NCBI GenBank assembly: GCA_947178235.1
Contig: CAMWXQ010000048.1
Coordinates: 1 to 7,564, forward strand
Direction: 5' to 3'
Source of the DNA: an uncultured Muribaculaceae bacterium
Lineage (GTDB): Bacteria; Bacteroidota; Bacteroidia; Bacteroidales; Muribaculaceae
DNA: 7,564 bases
The notes under the pieces were generated by a model. That model ran no database searches. It was not told the origin of the DNA and saw only the letters and a program-made list of their open reading frames with translations. The translations under genes were made by a program, and so were the position numbers. Shown piece by piece: positions 1-6,408 of this stretch (its first letter is position 1; each line of letters begins with the position of its first letter).

Positions 1-287
1 GTGTAGGGTACGGTCTCGGCCCACTTCTCGCACTTCTCCCAGTCGGTGTTGTCGGCGCCGGTGCAGAATCGCTCGGGCACGCCGTTGGAGCGCATTGCGC
101 GCCACTTGTAGTGGTCGCCGCCGAGCCATATCTCGGTGATGGACTTGAATTTGTGGTCATCGGCTACCATCTTGGGGATGAGGTGGCAGTGGTAGTCAAT
201 GATGGGCATCTTGGCCGCATGTTCGTGGTATAACTTGACTGCTGTGGGGCTGTTCAGCAGGAAGTTTTCGTCCATGAATGGTTTCAT
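1..287 (-). CDS. uxaC: Uronate (glucuronate/galacturonate) isomerase, N-terminal part, cut by window edge
   Basis: UxaC converts D-galacturonate to D-tagaturonate (and D-glucuronate to D-fructuronate) in the cytoplasm, the first step of the hexuronate isomerase pathway. The visible 95 codons begin MKPFMDENFLL and contain YHCHL at residues 32-36; its H33-x-H35 pair is the metal-site motif of the amidohydrolase superfamily to which UxaC belongs. They also contain GDHYKWRAMRSNGV at 57-70 and ERFCTGA further on, all highly characteristic of the family. I chose the ATG at 285-287 because the MxPFM opening matches the E. coli protein as I remember it; the ATG at 273-275 is the only close alternative. 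The full protein is usually about 470 residues, so roughly four fifths lies beyond base 1. The gene follows uxaA after 110 bp that contain a strong hairpin. The open frame shows no disruption. Confidence 0.95.
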   Translation of the reverse strand, partial: MKPFMDENFLLNSPTAVKLYHEHAAKMPIIDYHCHLIPKMVADDHKFKSITEIWLGGDHYKWRAMRSNGVPERFCTGADNTDWEKCEKWAETVPY

Positions 288-351
288 AGGGTAAGGGTGG
301 ATTGAGGATTGGTGTTAGTGTAAGGTATTGTGTGCGCACGGGAGTGCGTAG

Positions 352-387
352 AGGTCTGTCCCGTCCACGTGGGGACGGGACAGACCT
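352..387 (-). repeat. Perfect 15-bp inverted repeat (hairpin) between uxaA and uxaC
   Basis: Bases 352-366 (AGGTCTGTCCCGTCC) are an exact reverse complement of 373-387, with a 6-nt loop at 367-372. The palindrome CCACGTGG (365-372) straddles the loop. In the mRNA the stem begins about 10 nt after the uxaA stop codon. A weaker 5-bp stem (CGCAC at 335-339 with GTGCG at 344-348) follows. No U-tract follows either hairpin in the direction of transcription, so this is not a standard intrinsic terminator. Plausible roles are mRNA 3'-end protection of uxaBA, partial attenuation of uxaC, or a dispersed palindromic repeat; the sequence alone does not decide. The rest of the uxaA-uxaC gap (288-334 and 388-397) shows no canonical -7 box or other signal that I can see. 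Confidence 0.8.
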
Positions 388-397
388 GGTGATGGGT

Positions 398-1915
398 TCA
401 GAGGGTCACGCCGTTCTTGAAGATGGCGATTTCGTGGATTCCGGCCTTCTCGGAGTTGACGAGCTCACCCGAGGCGACGCGGAGGACATAGGCTGCGAAT
501 TCGGAGGCCACGACGGACATCTCCTGGTCTTCGACGAGGACGCCGGCGTTGAAGTCGATCCATGTGGGCTTGCGCTCGGCGAGGCCCGAGTTGGTCGAGA
601 TCTTCATCGTGGGGACGAAGGTGCCGAAGGGGGTTCCGCGGCCGGTGGTGAAGAGTACCATCTGGCATCCGGCGGCGGCGAGGGCTGTGGAGGCCACGAG
701 GTCGTTGCCGGGGGCGGAGAGGAGGTTGAGGCCGTGGTTGTGGATACGCTCGCCGTATTCGAGGACGCCGAATACGGGGCTCTTGCCCGACTTCTGGGTG
801 CAGCCGAGGGCTTTCTCTTCGAGGGTCGAGATGCCGCCGGCCTTGTTGCCGGGCGAGGGGTTCTCGCCGACGGGCTCGCCGTGGCTGAGGAAGTACTCCT
901 TGAAGTTGTTGATGAGCGAGATGGTCGAGTCGAGCAGGTGGTCGTCGGCACAGCGCTCCATGAGGATGGTCTCGGCGCCGAACATCTCGGGAACCTCGGT
1001 GAGGACGGTAGTGCCACCCTCGGTCTCGCAGAGCCAGTCGGAGAACTCGCCCAGGAGGGGATTGGCGGTGATGCCCGAGAAGCCGTCCGAGCCGCCGCAT
1101 TTCAGACCGATGCGGAGTTTGGATGCGGGCTGGGTGGTGCGGACATTCTCGCGGGCTTTGAGGTAGAGCTCGGTGAGGATGCGTACACCCTCGTCGACCT
1201 CGTTGCCCTGTACTTCCTGGCATACCATGAACTTGACGCGGTCGCGGTCATAGTCGCCGCAGAACTCCTCGAAGACGCGGGGCTGGTTGTTCTCGCAGCC
1301 GAGGCCGACGACGAGGATGCCGCCCGCATTGGGGTGGTGGACCATGTCGCGCAGGATCTTTTTGGTGTTCTCGTGGTCGTCGCCGAGCTGCGAGCATCCG
1401 TAGTTGTGGGGGAAGCCGAAGATGCCGTCGACGCCTGTGGCGCCGGTCTCGGCGTTGACGCGGTCGACGATCTGTTTGACGATGCCGTTGACGCAGCCCA
1501 CGGTGGGGATCACCCAGAGCTCGTTGCGGATACCCACCTGGCCGTCGGCGCGCTCATAGCCCTGGAATGTGGCCTCGGGCTTGGAGCCGAGGGCCGAGCC
1601 GGGAGCGGCGGGGTTGGGGTTCTTGATGGAGATGTCCGAGTAGTCGAGCTGGCCGGCGAGGTTGGTCTTGATGTCCTCGTGGTCGAGGTATGCACCCTTG
1701 GCCACGGCGTGGCGGGTGTGTCCGATGGGGAAGCCGTACTTGATGACGTTCTCCCCCTCGGCGAGGTCGCGGAGGGCGAACTTGTGGCCGGCGGGGATGT
1801 CGGTCACGAGCTCGATGTCACCGGCGCCGTCGACGGCGACCACCGTCCCCTTCGAGAGGGGATTGATGGCCACTGCGACGTTGTCGGCGGGGTTGATTTT
1901 GATGAAATCCTTCAT
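398..1915 (-). CDS. uxaA: Altronate dehydratase
   Basis: UxaA dehydrates D-altronate to 2-keto-3-deoxy-D-gluconate in the cytoplasm, the last step from galacturonate before the KDG kinase/aldolase branch. The 505-residue product is near the length of E. coli UxaA (about 495). It shows the usual two-part build: an N-terminal SAF-like domain (about residues 1-95, with GHKFALRDLAEGENVIKYG at 43-61) joined to the large UxaA/GarD catalytic domain. Signature blocks include GQVGIRNELWVIPTVGCVN (125-143), HNYGCSQLGDDHENT (170-184), GLGCENNQPR (204-213), KCGGSDGFSGITANP (272-286), ENPSPGNKAGG (351-361), LLSAPGND (398-405) and FTTGRGTPFG (422-431). The conserved histidines and cysteines of these blocks are likely iron ligands, by family knowledge. 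The ATG at 1913-1915 has no Shine-Dalgarno sequence, as is usual in Bacteroidota. The gene lies 29 bp after uxaB, so co-transcription is very likely. Confidence 0.97.
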   Translation of the reverse strand: MKDFIKINPADNVAVAINPLSKGTVVAVDGAGDIELVTDIPAGHKFALRDLAEGENVIKYGFPIGHTRHAVAKGAYLDHEDIKTNLAGQLDYSDISIKNPNPAAPGSALGSKPEATFQGYERADGQVGIRNELWVIPTVGCVNGIVKQIVDRVNAETGATGVDGIFGFPHNYGCSQLGDDHENTKKILRDMVHHPNAGGILVVGLGCENNQPRVFEEFCGDYDRDRVKFMVCQEVQGNEVDEGVRILTELYLKARENVRTTQPASKLRIGLKCGGSDGFSGITANPLLGEFSDWLCETEGGTTVLTEVPEMFGAETILMERCADDHLLDSTISLINNFKEYFLSHGEPVGENPSPGNKAGGISTLEEKALGCTQKSGKSPVFGVLEYGERIHNHGLNLLSAPGNDLVASTALAAAGCQMVLFTTGRGTPFGTFVPTMKISTNSGLAERKPTWIDFNAGVLVEDQEMSVVASEFAAYVLRVASGELVNSEKAGIHEIAIFKNGVTL

Positions 1916-1944
1916 TTAGAGGGGATTGTGCTGAGTGGTACAAA

Positions 1945-3432
1945 TCAGGCTTCGACGACTTCCTTGACGGTTTCGAGCATACCCTTCTTCTGGATCTCGT
2001 CCAGATAGTAGGTGACCATGTCGGTGAGGCCGGGAACCTCGTTGAGGTCGCCCTGGGGACCCCAGATGAGGTCTTTGGCGGCGAGGACGCCCTCGGCTAC
2101 CTTGCGGGTGTCGCCGGTTGCCCAGAGCTCTTTGAGGAGGTCCATGATCTTCTGGTCGTCGTTGGGTACGATTTCGGTGCCGTCCTCACGCACGCCACCC
2201 TTGTAGTAGGTGATGAGGGCAGCGAGACCGAGTACGAGGCCCTTGGGAAGCTCGCCCTTGCGCTCGAGATAGGTTTTGAGGCCGGGCAGGTCGCGGGTCT
2301 GGAACTTGGGGAAGGAGTTGAGCATGATGGAGGTCACCTGGTGGTCGACGTAGGGGTTGTTGAAGCGTTCGAGCACGTCGGAGGCAAACTTCTTCAGCTC
2401 GTCCATGGGGAGGTTGAGGGTCTCCATGAGCTCCTCGAACTGTACCTTGTGGATGTACTTGCCGATGACGGGGTGGTTGCACGCATCGCGGACGATGTTG
2501 ACGCCGCTGAGGAATGCGACGGGCGAGAGGACGGTGTGGGGGCCGTTGAGCAGGGTCACCTTACGTTCGTGGTAGGGAGCCTCGCTCTCGGTGATGAGGA
2601 CGTGGAGGCCGGCCTTCTCGGCGGGGAACTCGGCCTTGAGCTGGTCGAGGGTCATGTTGGTGGCGTGCTCGATGACCCAGAGGTGGAATGCCTCGCCCTG
2701 TACGACGATGTTGTCCTTGTAGTTGAGCTTCTGCTGGATGTCGGCGATCTCCTTGCGGGGGAATCCGGGGACGATGCGGTCGACGAGGGTCGAGCAGACG
2801 TAGTTGTATTCGAGGAACCACTTCTTGAAGGCCTCGTAGTCGGCGCCGAGGTCCTCCTTCCAGAGGTCGATGTATTGGAGTATGCACTCTTTGAGGTGGT
2901 GGCCGTTCTCGAAGATGAGCTCGCAGGGCATGATGATGAAGCCCTTGTCCTCAGCGCCCTTGAAGGTCTTGAAGCGGCGGTAGAGGAGCTGGGTGAGTTT
3001 GCCGGGGTAGGAGGATGCAGGACGGTCGCCGAGCTTGCAGGCGGGGTCGAAGGTGATGCCGGCCTCGGTGGTGTTGGAGATGACGAAACGCATCTCGGGC
3101 TGGTCGGCGAGGGCCATGAAGGCGTCGAACTGGGTGAAGGGGCTGAGGCCGCGCGAGATGACGTCTACGCGGGTGTATGAGTTGATGACCTCACCGTCGA
3201 GGCGCCCTTGGAGATTGACGTGATAGAGGCAGTCCTGGCCTTGGAGGAGCTGCATCACGAAGGCGTCGGGGGTGCCCTGAACCACGACTACCGACGAGTT
3301 GAAGTCGGTCTTGTCGTTCATGTTCTTGATGATCCAGTCAACGAATGCGCGGAGGAAGTTTCCTTCGCCGAATTGGATGATCCTTTCGGGTGCAACCGCC
3401 TTGGGGGCAGTGAGTTTGTTTAATGCTTTCAT
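1945..3432 (-). CDS. uxaB: Tagaturonate reductase (altronate oxidoreductase)
   Basis: UxaB reduces D-tagaturonate to D-altronate with NADH in the cytoplasm, linking UxaC to UxaA. The 495-residue protein belongs to the long-chain mannitol dehydrogenase family (UxaB of E. coli is about 483). Its N-terminal nucleotide-binding region carries PERIIQFGEGNFLRAFVDW (15-33), an opening that favours UxaB over the fructuronate reductase UxuB or mannitol dehydrogenase. Further marks are ISNTTEAGI (118-126), CSTLVDRIVPG (213-223) and RKVTLLNGPHT (290-300). In the last, K291, N296 and H299 fit the K-x4-N-x2-H catalytic motif of the family. The ATG at 3430-3432 is preceded by the A-rich AACAAAAACG, typical of Bacteroidota translation starts, and only three codons separate it from the conserved N-terminal region. 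It sits 100 bp after the pectin esterase, across the heptamer array, and 29 bp before uxaA. Confidence 0.96.
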   Translation of the reverse strand: MKALNKLTAPKAVAPERIIQFGEGNFLRAFVDWIIKNMNDKTDFNSSVVVVQGTPDAFVMQLLQGQDCLYHVNLQGRLDGEVINSYTRVDVISRGLSPFTQFDAFMALADQPEMRFVISNTTEAGITFDPACKLGDRPASSYPGKLTQLLYRRFKTFKGAEDKGFIIMPCELIFENGHHLKECILQYIDLWKEDLGADYEAFKKWFLEYNYVCSTLVDRIVPGFPRKEIADIQQKLNYKDNIVVQGEAFHLWVIEHATNMTLDQLKAEFPAEKAGLHVLITESEAPYHERKVTLLNGPHTVLSPVAFLSGVNIVRDACNHPVIGKYIHKVQFEELMETLNLPMDELKKFASDVLERFNNPYVDHQVTSIMLNSFPKFQTRDLPGLKTYLERKGELPKGLVLGLAALITYYKGGVREDGTEIVPNDDQKIMDLLKELWATGDTRKVAEGVLAAKDLIWGPQGDLNEVPGLTDMVTYYLDEIQKKGMLETVKEVVEA

Positions 3433-3473
3433 CGTTTTTGTTAGATTGGTATTGTGAGTAGATTATTTAGTCT

Positions 3474-3539
3474 GAATTTTGAATTTGGAATTTTGAATTT
3501 GGAATTAATTCTTAATTCATAATTTTTAATTCTTAATTC
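3474..3539. repeat. AT-rich 7-bp periodic array with central strand switch
   Basis: Read on the plus strand, 66 bp run in a strict 7-bp register. Four heptamers alternate GAATTTT and GAATTTG (3474-3501, a perfect 14-bp tandem duplicate). GAATTAA follows at 3502, then heptamers TTCTTAA, TTCATAA, TTTTTAA, TTCTTAA and a final TTC (3509-3539). The palindrome GAATTAATTC (3502-3511) is the switch point: units left of it carry GAATT and units right of it carry AATTC, so the array is an imperfect long inverted repeat in which the AATT cores pair. The last unit overlaps the esterase stop codon at 3533-3535. Base composition differs sharply from the GC-rich genes on both sides. Similar AT-rich heptamer repeats occur between genes in various bacterial genomes, as I recall. 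The rest of the gap (3433-3473) is AT-rich and holds no CAAAnnTA, the plus-strand form of a -7 box. Confidence 0.88.
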
Positions 3540-4510
3540 TCCTCCGGATTCCACGAGGTCGTGTAGGTGAAGACTTTCACCAGGTCGGTGTATTCGGCTG
3601 CGGTGGCCTTGTCGAGATTCTTGGCCCAGGGGGCGCGGCGGGCGGTGTCGGCGCCGGGACCTGTGCAGCCATACTGGCCGTAGCGGGCGGTCTTCTCGTT
3701 CTCGGGGTTGCGCCAGTTGTCCCAGCCTGTGGGCGAGATGAAGCTGCCCATCTCGCAGTCGATGAACATCGTGAAGGCATAGGGGCGCCACGGGCGTCCG
3801 AGCAGAACCTTGGTCACGCCTTCGGCGGCCGTAATCTTGCATCCGTCAAAGACATAGCCCACCTTGACGTCCTGGGGGGTCGAGGCTGCGGTGATGTAGC
3901 TGTTGGCCTTGCAGTGGAGGGTGCAGTCCTTGAAGTAGGCTGTGGCGGGGCCGAAGATGTAGTCGGTGGTGCCTTCGATGTAGCACTCCTTGAAGTAGAG
4001 GCGTGCGTAGTAGCCGGCGGTGAAGAGGGTGTCCTGGTTGCCGAGCAGGCGGCAGTTCTCGAAGATGAGGCGGTCACCCTCGGTGTGGAGTGCGACGGCC
4101 TGGCCGAGTTTCGGAGCGTTGTTCTCGATGGTGAGGTTGCGCATCGTGATGCCACAGCCGTCAACGCGGACCGTAAAGGTGCGGAATGTTCCTAACTGAT
4201 AGGGATTTGCACTGCGACGGATGTTGGCGTGGTCGTTGTTGGTGATGATGACCTTCTCGGCATCCTCCCCCTCGAAGACCACGTTGGTGAGCCACGAGGG
4301 GACGATGATCTTCTCGGCATAGGTGCCTGGGGCGATGTGGACGGTCACGGTGTAGTCCATGTAGGCACGGATATTCTCGATGGCCTCCGAGATGGTGCGG
4401 TAGTCTCCCTTACCCTTGCAGTCGACGTAGATGTCTGTCTTGTAGTCTGCGGCCTGGGCCGAGAATGCGCCGAAGAGGATGGCTATGAGGGCTATGAGCT
4501 TGGTTTTCAT
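3533..4510 (-). CDS. Pectin methylesterase (pectinesterase, CE8), exported
   Basis: This enzyme hydrolyses methyl esters of homogalacturonan, releasing methanol and exposing galacturonate carboxylates for lyases and hydrolases. The 325-residue product starts with a signal peptide (positive MKTK, hydrophobic 5-17, SAQA|AD cleavage site near residue 20). There is no lipobox cysteine, so a periplasmic location is expected. The rest is a single right-handed beta-helix CE8 domain. Its diagnostic motifs are GQAVAL (136-141), GNQDTLF (157-163, catalytic D160), GTTDYIFG (180-187, catalytic D183) and LGRPWRPY (237-244, R239 and W241). Length is normal for a single-domain bacterial CE8 enzyme. The gene starts 12 bp after the GH43 stop codon, so the two are surely co-transcribed. 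The final residue N325 and the TAA stop fall inside the adjoining heptamer repeat. No frameshift or missing catalytic residue was seen. Confidence 0.96.
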   Translation of the reverse strand: MKTKLIALIAILFGAFSAQAADYKTDIYVDCKGKGDYRTISEAIENIRAYMDYTVTVHIAPGTYAEKIIVPSWLTNVVFEGEDAEKVIITNNDHANIRRSANPYQLGTFRTFTVRVDGCGITMRNLTIENNAPKLGQAVALHTEGDRLIFENCRLLGNQDTLFTAGYYARLYFKECYIEGTTDYIFGPATAYFKDCTLHCKANSYITAASTPQDVKVGYVFDGCKITAAEGVTKVLLGRPWRPYAFTMFIDCEMGSFISPTGWDNWRNPENEKTARYGQYGCTGPGADTARRAPWAKNLDKATAAEYTDLVKVFTYTTSWNPEEN

Positions 4511-4522
4511 ATCCGTGGGGTA

Positions 4523-6211
4523 TTATTTCTTGGTGATTCGGAACCAGTCGATGTCCATCCAGCCCGAGTCGTTGCTCACCCAGGGACGCGAGCAGAAGAG
4601 GCCGACCTTGGCGCCGATCCAGTGGCCCTCGGTGACGTTGAGTTTCTGGCCGAACGGCTTGAAGTTCTTGCCGTCGAGGCTGTACATGAATGTGGCCTCG
4701 CACTTGTAGTCCCCCTTCTGGGTGGGTTTCTTCACGCCTACGCGCTTGACCACGACGCGGAGATAGATGTCCTTGGCCGAGTCGAGCTTGACCTCCTCGC
4801 CGCGGGCTTCCTTACCACCCTTGTTGGCCTTCTCGCCGTGGATGTCAACGAGATAGATGCCGTCGGCGCGGCTCTCGAAGGCTATCGCGCCATAGTTGTA
4901 GCCCATGACACAGAGGCCGCCGATCTCGCCGGGCTGGACCTTGCCGTTGTTCACGCGGGGATTGAAGGATACCTTGGCAGTGGCGGTGAAGTTCATCGCG
5001 GGGAACTTCTGCAACAGCAGGTTGGGCATATCGTAGATGCGCTCGGCGCCGGGAGTGTTGGTCGAGAAGAGGCGGAGCTGACCGGTCTTGGCATCGTTGA
5101 AGTACCAGAGGGCCGAGGGATTCCCCTTCCACTGCCACTGCTTGCCGAGTTCTACGCCTTCGAACTCGTCGCTCTCGGCGGGTGTGGCCTTGGCGTATTC
5201 CTTGCCTACGTTGGGCTTGCGGTACTTGGCCACGGGCTCGCCGCGTCCGTCGCCGTCCTTGTCGACGCCGATGACGGGGAAGCCGTCCTCATTCCACTTC
5301 ATGGGCTGGAGGTGTACCACGCGGCCATAGGGTCCCTTGTCCTGGAAGTGGATGAACCAGTCCTCCTTGCCGTCGGGGGTGTCGACCCAAGCGCCCTGGT
5401 GGGGGCCATTGACGTCGGTCGAGCCCTGCTCCATGACGTTGCGGTTCTCGTAGGGGCCCCAGGGCGAGCGTGAGCGCATCACCTCCTGCCAGCCCGTGGC
5501 GACGCCGCCCGAGGGTGAGAAGATCCAGTACCATCCGTCGCGCTTGTACATCTTTGCGCCCTCGATGGTGGGGTTCTCGGTGTGGCCGTCATAGATCATG
5601 CGGTCCTGGCCGATGGTCTTGGTGCCGTCGGGGGTCATCTCGATCATGCCGAGGATGCTCTTGTTGCCGGCGCGCGAGCCTGCATATCCGTGGGCGATGT
5701 AGGCGCGGCCATCCTCGTCCCAGAAGGGGCAGGTGTCAATGATGCCCTTGGCCTTGTGTACCCAAACGAGGGGCTCCCAGGGACCGGCGGGGTCCTTGGT
5801 CTTGGTCATGAAGATGCCCAGGTCGGGGTCGCCGTAGTAGATGTAGAATTCACCGTTGTGGTATCGGATGGCGGGGGCCCAGACGGCATTGCCGTGGTTG
5901 GGGTCGGTGCCGCTCTGCGCATACTCGGGCATCTCGGCGATGGCGTGGCCGATGAGGGTCCAGTTGACGAGGTCCTTCGAGTGGAGTATGGGGAGGCCGG
6001 GGATGTCGCAGAAGCTCGATGCGGTCATGTAGTAGTCGTCGCCGACGCGCACGACGTCGGGGTCGGAGTAGTCTGCGTCGATGATGGGATTCATATACTG
6101 GCCGTTGCCGAGGTCGGAGACCCACACTTCGGAGAGTGTGTCGGCCGCCGAGGGCATGGCGAAGGCCCCCGCTGCGAGGGCGAGGAGCGAGAGGCGGAAA
6201 TTGAGCTTCAT
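4523..6211 (-). CDS. GH43 family glycosidase (arabinofuranosidase/xylosidase type), exported
   Basis: The product is predicted to remove arabinosyl or xylosyl units, probably from pectin side chains in this context; the exact substrate cannot be read from the sequence. Starting at the ATG at 6209-6211 gives 562 residues with a signal peptide (MKLNFR, hydrophobic 7-18, PSAA|D near 23) and no lipobox cysteine. A TTG at 6218-6220 would add three residues; ATG is preferred because MKLNF is a normal signal-peptide opening. The five-bladed propeller domain covers about 40-330. D50 (YSDPDV) is the likely general base, D159 (IIDTCPFWDEDG) the pKa modulator and E217 (TIEGAKMYK) the general acid. VDKDGDGRGEPV (316-327) is an acidic loop seen in related enzymes. 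Residues about 345-560 look like the C-terminal concanavalin-like beta-sandwich of GH43 xylosidase-type proteins. Subfamily 12 is my best guess. It is the first gene after the promoter region. Confidence 0.93.
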   Translation of the reverse strand: MKLNFRLSLLALAAGAFAMPSAADTLSEVWVSDLGNGQYMNPIIDADYSDPDVVRVGDDYYMTASSFCDIPGLPILHSKDLVNWTLIGHAIAEMPEYAQSGTDPNHGNAVWAPAIRYHNGEFYIYYGDPDLGIFMTKTKDPAGPWEPLVWVHKAKGIIDTCPFWDEDGRAYIAHGYAGSRAGNKSILGMIEMTPDGTKTIGQDRMIYDGHTENPTIEGAKMYKRDGWYWIFSPSGGVATGWQEVMRSRSPWGPYENRNVMEQGSTDVNGPHQGAWVDTPDGKEDWFIHFQDKGPYGRVVHLQPMKWNEDGFPVIGVDKDGDGRGEPVAKYRKPNVGKEYAKATPAESDEFEGVELGKQWQWKGNPSALWYFNDAKTGQLRLFSTNTPGAERIYDMPNLLLQKFPAMNFTATAKVSFNPRVNNGKVQPGEIGGLCVMGYNYGAIAFESRADGIYLVDIHGEKANKGGKEARGEEVKLDSAKDIYLRVVVKRVGVKKPTQKGDYKCEATFMYSLDGKNFKPFGQKLNVTEGHWIGAKVGLFCSRPWVSNDSGWMDIDWFRITKK

Positions 6212-6290
6212 CAGGTCCAATTTAAGGTTTTTTGATAGTCGTTTCGTGAAAGACCCGGACTGTCGGATGCGTCAGGGTACAATTGATTGC

Positions 6291-6298
6291 CAAAGTTA
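6291..6298 (-). promoter_or_regulatory. Putative Bacteroidota -7 box for the GH43-CE8-uxaBAC operon
   Basis: On the minus strand the bases read TAACTTTG, an exact match to the Bacteroidota primary-sigma -7 consensus TAnnTTTG. The -33 element (TTTG, 19-21 bp upstream) is not matched; TTCTG at 6322-6326 is the nearest candidate and is 2-3 bp too far. A start a few bases downstream would give a leader of about 73 nt before the GH43 ATG. The box lies just after a terminator and ahead of the first gene of a co-directional cluster, the expected place. A weak -33 would suit an activator-dependent promoter. In the leader, 6254-6260 and 6271-6277 could pair as a 7-bp stem with one mismatch. Confidence 0.55.
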
Positions 6299-6323
6299 CG
6301 AAAAAACTCGGGACTGACCGACA

Positions 6324-6342
6324 GAAAAATGATAAATTTTTC
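6324..6342. promoter_or_regulatory. AT-rich 7-bp inverted repeat upstream of the -7 box (possible operator)
   Basis: GAAAAAT (6324-6330) and ATTTTTC (6336-6342) are exact reverse complements separated by GATAA. The dyad lies 26 bp upstream of the -7 box, so its inner edge reaches the expected -33 region. It could be a regulator-binding site or an AT-rich upstream element. AT-rich inverted repeats also arise by chance next to a terminator U-tract, so this is a weak call. Confidence 0.35.
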
Positions 6343-6344
6343 AG

Positions 6345-6383
6345 AAAAAAGCCCCTCCGGGCCTGCGGGCTGCCGGAGGGGCT
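6345..6383 (-). terminator. Rho-independent terminator after the GH105 gene
   Basis: Bases 6350-6360 (AGCCCCTCCGG) pair perfectly with 6373-6383, giving an 11-bp GC-rich stem with a 12-nt loop that may hold an inner GCC/GGC pairing. In the minus-strand transcript the stem is followed directly by a run of six U (6350 down to 6345, counting the U of the closing A-U pair). The plus strand has no T-run on the other side, so the signal acts only on leftward transcription. The stem begins about 25 nt after the GH105 stop codon. Confidence 0.92.
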
Positions 6384-6408
6384 GTGTATTCGTGGTTTCT
6401 CGGACGGG

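Noticed and set aside
352..387. Calling the uxaA-uxaC hairpin a Rho-independent terminator.
   Set aside because: The bases after the stem in the transcript read CTACGCACTCCC, with no U-run.
302..2008. A 568-codon open frame on the plus strand, antisense to uxaA.
   Set aside because: It lies codon-in-register opposite uxaA, where strong G/C preference at third positions removes antisense stops. The translation is low-complexity (rich in Gly, Val, Glu, Asp and Ala) with no recognisable domain, while uxaA matches its family from end to end.
3474..3539. Possible CRISPR array or transposon end in the periodic AT-rich spacer.
   Set aside because: The units are only 7 bp with no unique spacers, and there is no transposase or target-site duplication nearby.
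3441..3842. A minus-strand open frame of 133 codons running from the CE8 gene into the heptamer array.
   Set aside because: It is out of frame with CE8. Its tail simply translates the 7-bp repeat into a periodic peptide, a common artefact of such arrays.
4229..5473. A 414-codon plus-strand open frame antisense to the CE8 and GH43 genes.
   Set aside because: It has the same antisense-of-GC-rich-gene origin, spans the junction of two real genes, and has the same Val/Gly/Leu/Asp-rich composition without motifs.
5582..6235. A 217-codon plus-strand open frame antisense to the start of the GH43 gene.
   Set aside because: It is a shadow frame of GH43. It has no family resemblance, and the opposite strand carries a signal peptide and catalytic motifs.
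6254..6277. Possible riboswitch or attenuator in the GH43 leader.
   Set aside because: Only one mismatched 7-bp stem is visible in a leader of about 73 nt. No known riboswitch core or leader peptide was recognised.
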